From NCBI RefSeq assembly GCF_003202285.1, contig NZ_MASW01000001.1:1116001-1180000 (forward strand): 64,000 nucleotides of DNA, in the 5' to 3' direction. This stretch comes from Prauserella muralis. GTDB taxonomy: Bacteria; Actinomycetota; Actinomycetes; Mycobacteriales; Pseudonocardiaceae. How positions within the stretch are numbered: the first letter of the stretch is position 1; each line of letters starts with the position of its first letter. Of this stretch, positions 61,117 to 64,000 are shown one piece after another. The notes beneath the pieces were generated by a model. That model was not told the DNA's origin and did not search any database. It was given only the letters and a program-made list of their open reading frames with translations. Made by a program: the position numbers and the translations under genes.

Positions 61117-62048
61117 GCGCCACCACGACGGCGGAGGTTCCCGCGGCGAGAACCACCCGGGCCCGGGCGTTGGCCGTCGCCCGCTGGGTGGCGATCGTCG
61201 TCGTGCTCGGCTTCGCCGCGCGGCAGGTGGCCGTGCACTGGCCCGAGTTCTGGGGCACGATCACGGCCATCGCGTGGCAGTCGTCGGCGCTGAGCCTGGT
61301 GGCGCTGGTGGCGGCCATCGCCGTGACCACCTACGGCTGGCAGGTGCTCGTCGACCGGCTCGGCCCACCGGTCGGCTACCTGCGGGGTGCCCAGATCTGT
61401 CTCGTCGGCCAGCTCGGCAAGTACGTGCCCGGCTCGGTGTGGGCCTACCTGCTGCAGATGGAGCTCGGCAGGCGCGCCGGGCTCGCGCGGGCCCGCGTGT
61501 TCACCGGCTCGCTGGTGCAGCTCGGCATCGGGCTGGTGGCCGCGCTGGCCCTGTCGGTGCTCGCCGTGCCGGAGGGCGGGTTCGGCACGTGGTGGCCGCT
61601 GGCGCTGCTGCCGCTCGGCGTGGCCGCCCTGCATCCGCGGGTGCTGAGCTGGGGCACGTCACTGGTGCTGCGCCTGCTGCGCAGGCCGCCGCTGGAGCGC
61701 CCGCTCGGCTGGACCACGATCGGCAGGGTGTTCGGCGCCGCGCTCGGCGCGTGGACCCTGCAGGGCGTGCACCTGTGGCTGCTGGTCAACGCCGTGGGAG
61801 CCCCCGGCGTGGACGGGCTCGTGCTGTGCATCGGTGCCATGGCGGTGGCGATGACGGCGGGCACGTTCGCCTTCCTGCTGCCCAGCGGTGCCGGGGTGCG
61901 CGAGCTGGTCCTGGTGGCCCTGCTGGCGGCAGGCGGCATCCCGACGGGCCAGGCGCTGGCCTTCGCCCTGGCCTCGCGCGTGATGTTCACCGTCGCCGAC
62001 CTGCTGACGGCAGGCGGAGCCGCCGCCCTGTCCCGCGCGCGCCACTGA
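61113..62048 (+). CDS. Lysylphosphatidylglycerol-synthase TM / flippase-like membrane protein
   Basis: A 311-residue integral membrane protein, about eight segments, of the UPF0104/AglD-like family. The ICLVGQLGKYVPGSVWAYLLQ block and FAFLLPSGAGVRELVLVALL near the end are diagnostic. Members include lipid flippases and lipid-glycan enzymes. It ends the acyl operon with an ATGA overlap after LuxC, so it may move or modify the lipid-linked product at the membrane. Substrate is not fixed by sequence. Confidence 0.88.
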   Translation: MSATTTAEVPAARTTRARALAVARWVAIVVVLGFAARQVAVHWPEFWGTITAIAWQSSALSLVALVAAIAVTTYGWQVLVDRLGPPVGYLRGAQICLVGQLGKYVPGSVWAYLLQMELGRRAGLARARVFTGSLVQLGIGLVAALALSVLAVPEGGFGTWWPLALLPLGVAALHPRVLSWGTSLVLRLLRRPPLERPLGWTTIGRVFGAALGAWTLQGVHLWLLVNAVGAPGVDGLVLCIGAMAVAMTAGTFAFLLPSGAGVRELVLVALLAAGGIPTGQALAFALASRVMFTVADLLTAGGAAALSRARH

Positions 62049-62049
62049 C

Positions 62050-62154
62050 CGCGAGTCCTGCACTCACGCCCGCGAGTCCTGCGTTCGGGCCCGCGAGTTC
62101 TGCGTTCAGGCTCGCGAGTCCTGCGCTCAGGCCCGCGAGTTCTGCGCTCGCGGC
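62050..62154. repeat. Five tandem 21-bp repeats, terminator-like
   Basis: Five units of 21 bp start at 62050, 62071, 62092, 62113 and 62134, each of the form CGCGAGTyCTGCryTCrsGsC. The last unit also forms a CCGCGAG...CTCGCGG hairpin. They fill the gap between the convergent flippase-like gene (stop 62048) and the large membrane gene (stop 62156). Copies differ by a few bases, so they are not an assembly artefact. They do not look like a CRISPR array, as there are no spacers. Confidence 0.85.
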
Positions 62155-62155
62155 G

Positions 62156-64000
62156 TCAGGGGACGGCCGAGCCCGGTGCGAGCCGGTAGAGGGAGGCGTC
62201 GGCGTTGCGGTACACCAGCTCCAGAAACGGCATCCGGTCCAGGTGCTTCAACCCCTGCGGGCGGGGCGCGCCCCGCGGATAGCCACCCCGGCCGGTGATC
62301 ACCCACCGGATGTTCATCCGTTGCACGGTCTCGCGCACGCGCTCGCTCGTGCCGTACTCGTTGAAGTGATTGACGAGGAACACGGCCTCCGGCGGCTGCA
62401 GGCCCCGGTCGAAGTGCCCCGACACCACCCGCACGCCGCTCAGCGCGTAGGCCCAGGCCGTGCCGTCGTTGCGGGCGTTCATCACCCAGTCACCCGGCTG
62501 CGCCAGCTCGCCCAGCCGCAGCATCGCCGCCGCCTCGCCCCGGCTCACCGGCAGCTGTCGCTCCGGAACGCCCGGCCGGGGACCGAACCCGGGCCGGACG
62601 ACGTCGGCGTCGGCCCGCGAGTACAGCAGGTTCGTGGCGAACACGAACGCCACGACCACCACGACCGCCGTCCCCCACGCCGCCGGTGAGGCCGGCAGCC
62701 GGGGCAGCCTCGCCAGCGCGTCCCGCACACGGCGCTGCGTCTCGGCGATGCCGTGCGCCGCCAGCAGGGACATCGGCACGCCCGCCATGGCGATGAGCCG
62801 GTACGGGTCGTCCCACCACGGCCGCGACAGCGCCATCACCAGCGGGCTGTCCGAGGCGATCACCGCCACCGCGAACAGGCCCGTCACGGCCGCGGTGCCC
62901 GCCACCCACCGCAGCCTGCCGAGCGAGCGCGCGCACACGCACCCGACCAGCAGCGCCGCGGTGAGCCACAGCTGCGGCTGCCGCTCGAAATGCTGGAACG
63001 TCAGCAGGATGCCGAACGCCGTGTTCCACTCGGTCTTCGACGGCCAGCCCTGGTAGGCGTACTCCGAGCCCGCCGCCAGCCCGAGCGCGCCGAACAGCTG
63101 CTGCCACGCCAGCACCAGGCACGCGGCGGCCACCGGCAGCAGCACCAGCACGTCGCGGCGCACGCGCCGCCAGTCCCGCCCGCTCACCCACCTGGCCACG
63201 AGCAGCGGCAGTGCGAACAGCACGGCGGTGAACAGCGTCGACGTGTGCACGGTGAGCAGGCCCAGCACCGCGCCCGCGAGGACGAACCCGGTGTCCGGCG
63301 CTGGCCGCGCGAGGAACGCGTGCAGCGTGACGACGCCGACGAACGACAGCGCGAGTCCGAGCAGGAACGGCAGCAGCGGCCCGTGGTCCAGCGACTCGTA
63401 GAGCACCGTCACCGGCGCCACCGACACCAGCGCGGCCGTGCCCGCCAGCATCGCCCTGCCCGCGAAATGCCGCACCAGCACCACCATCGCCAGCGCCAGC
63501 AGGCCGGGCAGCAGCACCGTGCCCGCGTTGAGCACCACCGGGATGTCGGCCCCGGTCAGCCGGTACACCAGCGAGCCGAGCAGGTGGTAGGCGTTCGGGT
63601 AGAACAGCTCGGTGCCGTCGGCGTACCAGTTGACGCTGCTGGTGCCGGTGAGGCTGCCGTCACCGGTGTCGGCGACGTAGCGGATGCCGTTGGCGTGGTA
63701 GACGGCGTCGAAGCCCTGGGCGATCGCGCCGAACGAGCCCATGCCGCGCACGATCGTGTACGCGCCCACGCCCGCCGCGAACAGCAGGCACACCAGCACG
63801 GCGCCGTGCGCGGGGCGGGGCCACGGCGAGCCGCCGCGCCCGTGTCGCCGCACGCGCCGCCGCAGCAGCAGCGCCGCGCAGGCCGCGAGCGCGACGGCGG
63901 CGAGGAACCACGGGAGGTTGAACGGCAGGCCCGCGAGCGCGAGCCACGGGCCCGCCAGCCCCGCCACCGCGTACGTCAGCAACGGTGCGACCCCGGCCAG
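62156..64000 (-). CDS. Large membrane protein, DUF6541-like glycosyltransferase (cut by window edge)
   Basis: At least 614 residues are present, with the N-terminus off the right end of the window. It is a polytopic protein with 13 or more hydrophobic segments and a C-terminal outside domain (about the last 130 residues: PGDWVMNARNDGTAWAYALSGVRV, VSGHFDRGLQPPE, WVITGRGGYPRG). Blocks AIAQGFDAVYHANGIRYVAD and NAYHLLGSLVYRLTG are typical of the DUF6541 actinobacterial family of polyprenyl-linked sugar transferases. It may add sugars outside the membrane to the glycan of the neighbouring cluster. The call rests on topology and these blocks. Confidence 0.78.
   Translation of the reverse strand: MAGVAPLLTYAVAGLAGPWLALAGLPFNLPWFLAAVALAACAALLLRRRVRRHGRGGSPWPRPAHGAVLVCLLFAAGVGAYTIVRGMGSFGAIAQGFDAVYHANGIRYVADTGDGSLTGTSSVNWYADGTELFYPNAYHLLGSLVYRLTGADIPVVLNAGTVLLPGLLALAMVVLVRHFAGRAMLAGTAALVSVAPVTVLYESLDHGPLLPFLLGLALSFVGVVTLHAFLARPAPDTGFVLAGAVLGLLTVHTSTLFTAVLFALPLLVARWVSGRDWRRVRRDVLVLLPVAAACLVLAWQQLFGALGLAAGSEYAYQGWPSKTEWNTAFGILLTFQHFERQPQLWLTAALLVGCVCARSLGRLRWVAGTAAVTGLFAVAVIASDSPLVMALSRPWWDDPYRLIAMAGVPMSLLAAHGIAETQRRVRDALARLPRLPASPAAWGTAVVVVVAFVFATNLLYSRADADVVRPGFGPRPGVPERQLPVSRGEAAAMLRLGELAQPGDWVMNARNDGTAWAYALSGVRVVSGHFDRGLQPPEAVFLVNHFNEYGTSERVRETVQRMNIRWVITGRGGYPRGAPRPQGLKHLDRMPFLELVYRNADASLYRLAPGSAVP

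Noticed and set aside
62050-62154. CRISPR array
   Set aside because: The repeats are directly adjacent without unique spacers, and no cas gene is present.

Overview
The window is chromosomal DNA of a high-GC actinomycete. Many genes start with GTG, genes are packed with ATGA/GTGA stop-start overlaps, and the families present (DUF3558 lipoproteins, AfsR/SARP regulator, ESX-type small proteins, DosR/DosS-like pair, IdeR boxes, BfrB, DUF5926) are typical of the Pseudonocardiaceae (Amycolatopsis, Saccharomonospora, Prauserella and relatives) within the Mycobacteriales/Pseudonocardiales. No rRNA, tRNA, insertion sequence, phage module or CRISPR array was seen. Several core genes (ferritin bfrB, a DUF2470 protein, pheA, a phosphoglycerate-mutase-like gene, a zincin, a septum-formation protein, serS) are the same set that, from memory, sits together as Rv3834c-Rv3841 in Mycobacterium tuberculosis, so the window looks like an expanded version of that origin-proximal region.

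Layout. 1-4 kb: a truncated P450, DUF5926, DUF952, a SigE-type sigma factor with a membrane partner. 3.6-9.7 kb: ferritin under three IdeR-like iron boxes, arginine deiminase, a CPBP protease, a BCCT osmolyte transporter, and a DUF2470 haem/iron gene with a near-perfect iron box. 9.7-12.5 kb: LysE exporter, an unrecognised conserved gene with an IclR-like regulator, and a GDT1 cation transporter with a folded leader that can hide its ribosome-binding site. 12.7-20.7 kb: a respiratory island cydA-cydB-cydDC (CydD and CydC fused) followed by a DosS-like kinase and a convergent DosR-like regulator. Two DosR-like boxes lie upstream of cydA, and three further palindromes lie between cydA and cydB. 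20.7-33.6 kb: DUF427, MazG-like, an SF1 helicase-like ATPase with a helical-repeat partner, AfsR/SARP with an alpha/beta hydrolase, coaA, a three-gene ESX-associated operon, a membrane protein and a macro-domain protein.

33.7-47.9 kb: pheA, histidine phosphatase, TenA, lipoprotein, MFS exporter plus secreted lipase, zincin plus septum protein, a YjfM/YjfC/YjfL-like trio (DUF1190-like, glutathionylspermidine-synthase ATP-grasp, DUF350), haloalkane dehalogenase, an ArsR-SRPBCC pair divergent from serS with two identical operators, an Asp/Glu-racemase-like enzyme and a double DUF3558 lipoprotein.

47.9-64 kb: LhgO, then a glycan/acyl cluster. It holds two DegT aminotransferases, a sugar epimerase, a hexapeptide acetyltransferase, a GT4 glycosyltransferase, a Gfo/Idh/MocA dehydrogenase, an LpxA-type acyltransferase keeping all four LpxA active-site histidines, an acyl carrier protein, a FabG-like reductase, an AMP-ligase, LuxE-like and LuxC-like proteins, a flippase-like membrane protein and a large membrane protein running off the end. 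The dehydrogenase-aminotransferase-LpxA trio parallels the GnnA-GnnB-LpxA route to N-acylated 2,3-diamino sugars. That is unexpected in a Gram-positive lineage without lipid A, and this cluster is the best candidate for an undescribed system here. Dispersed 30-bp-period palindromic repeats and a 21-bp tandem repeat sit between convergent genes and probably act as terminators.
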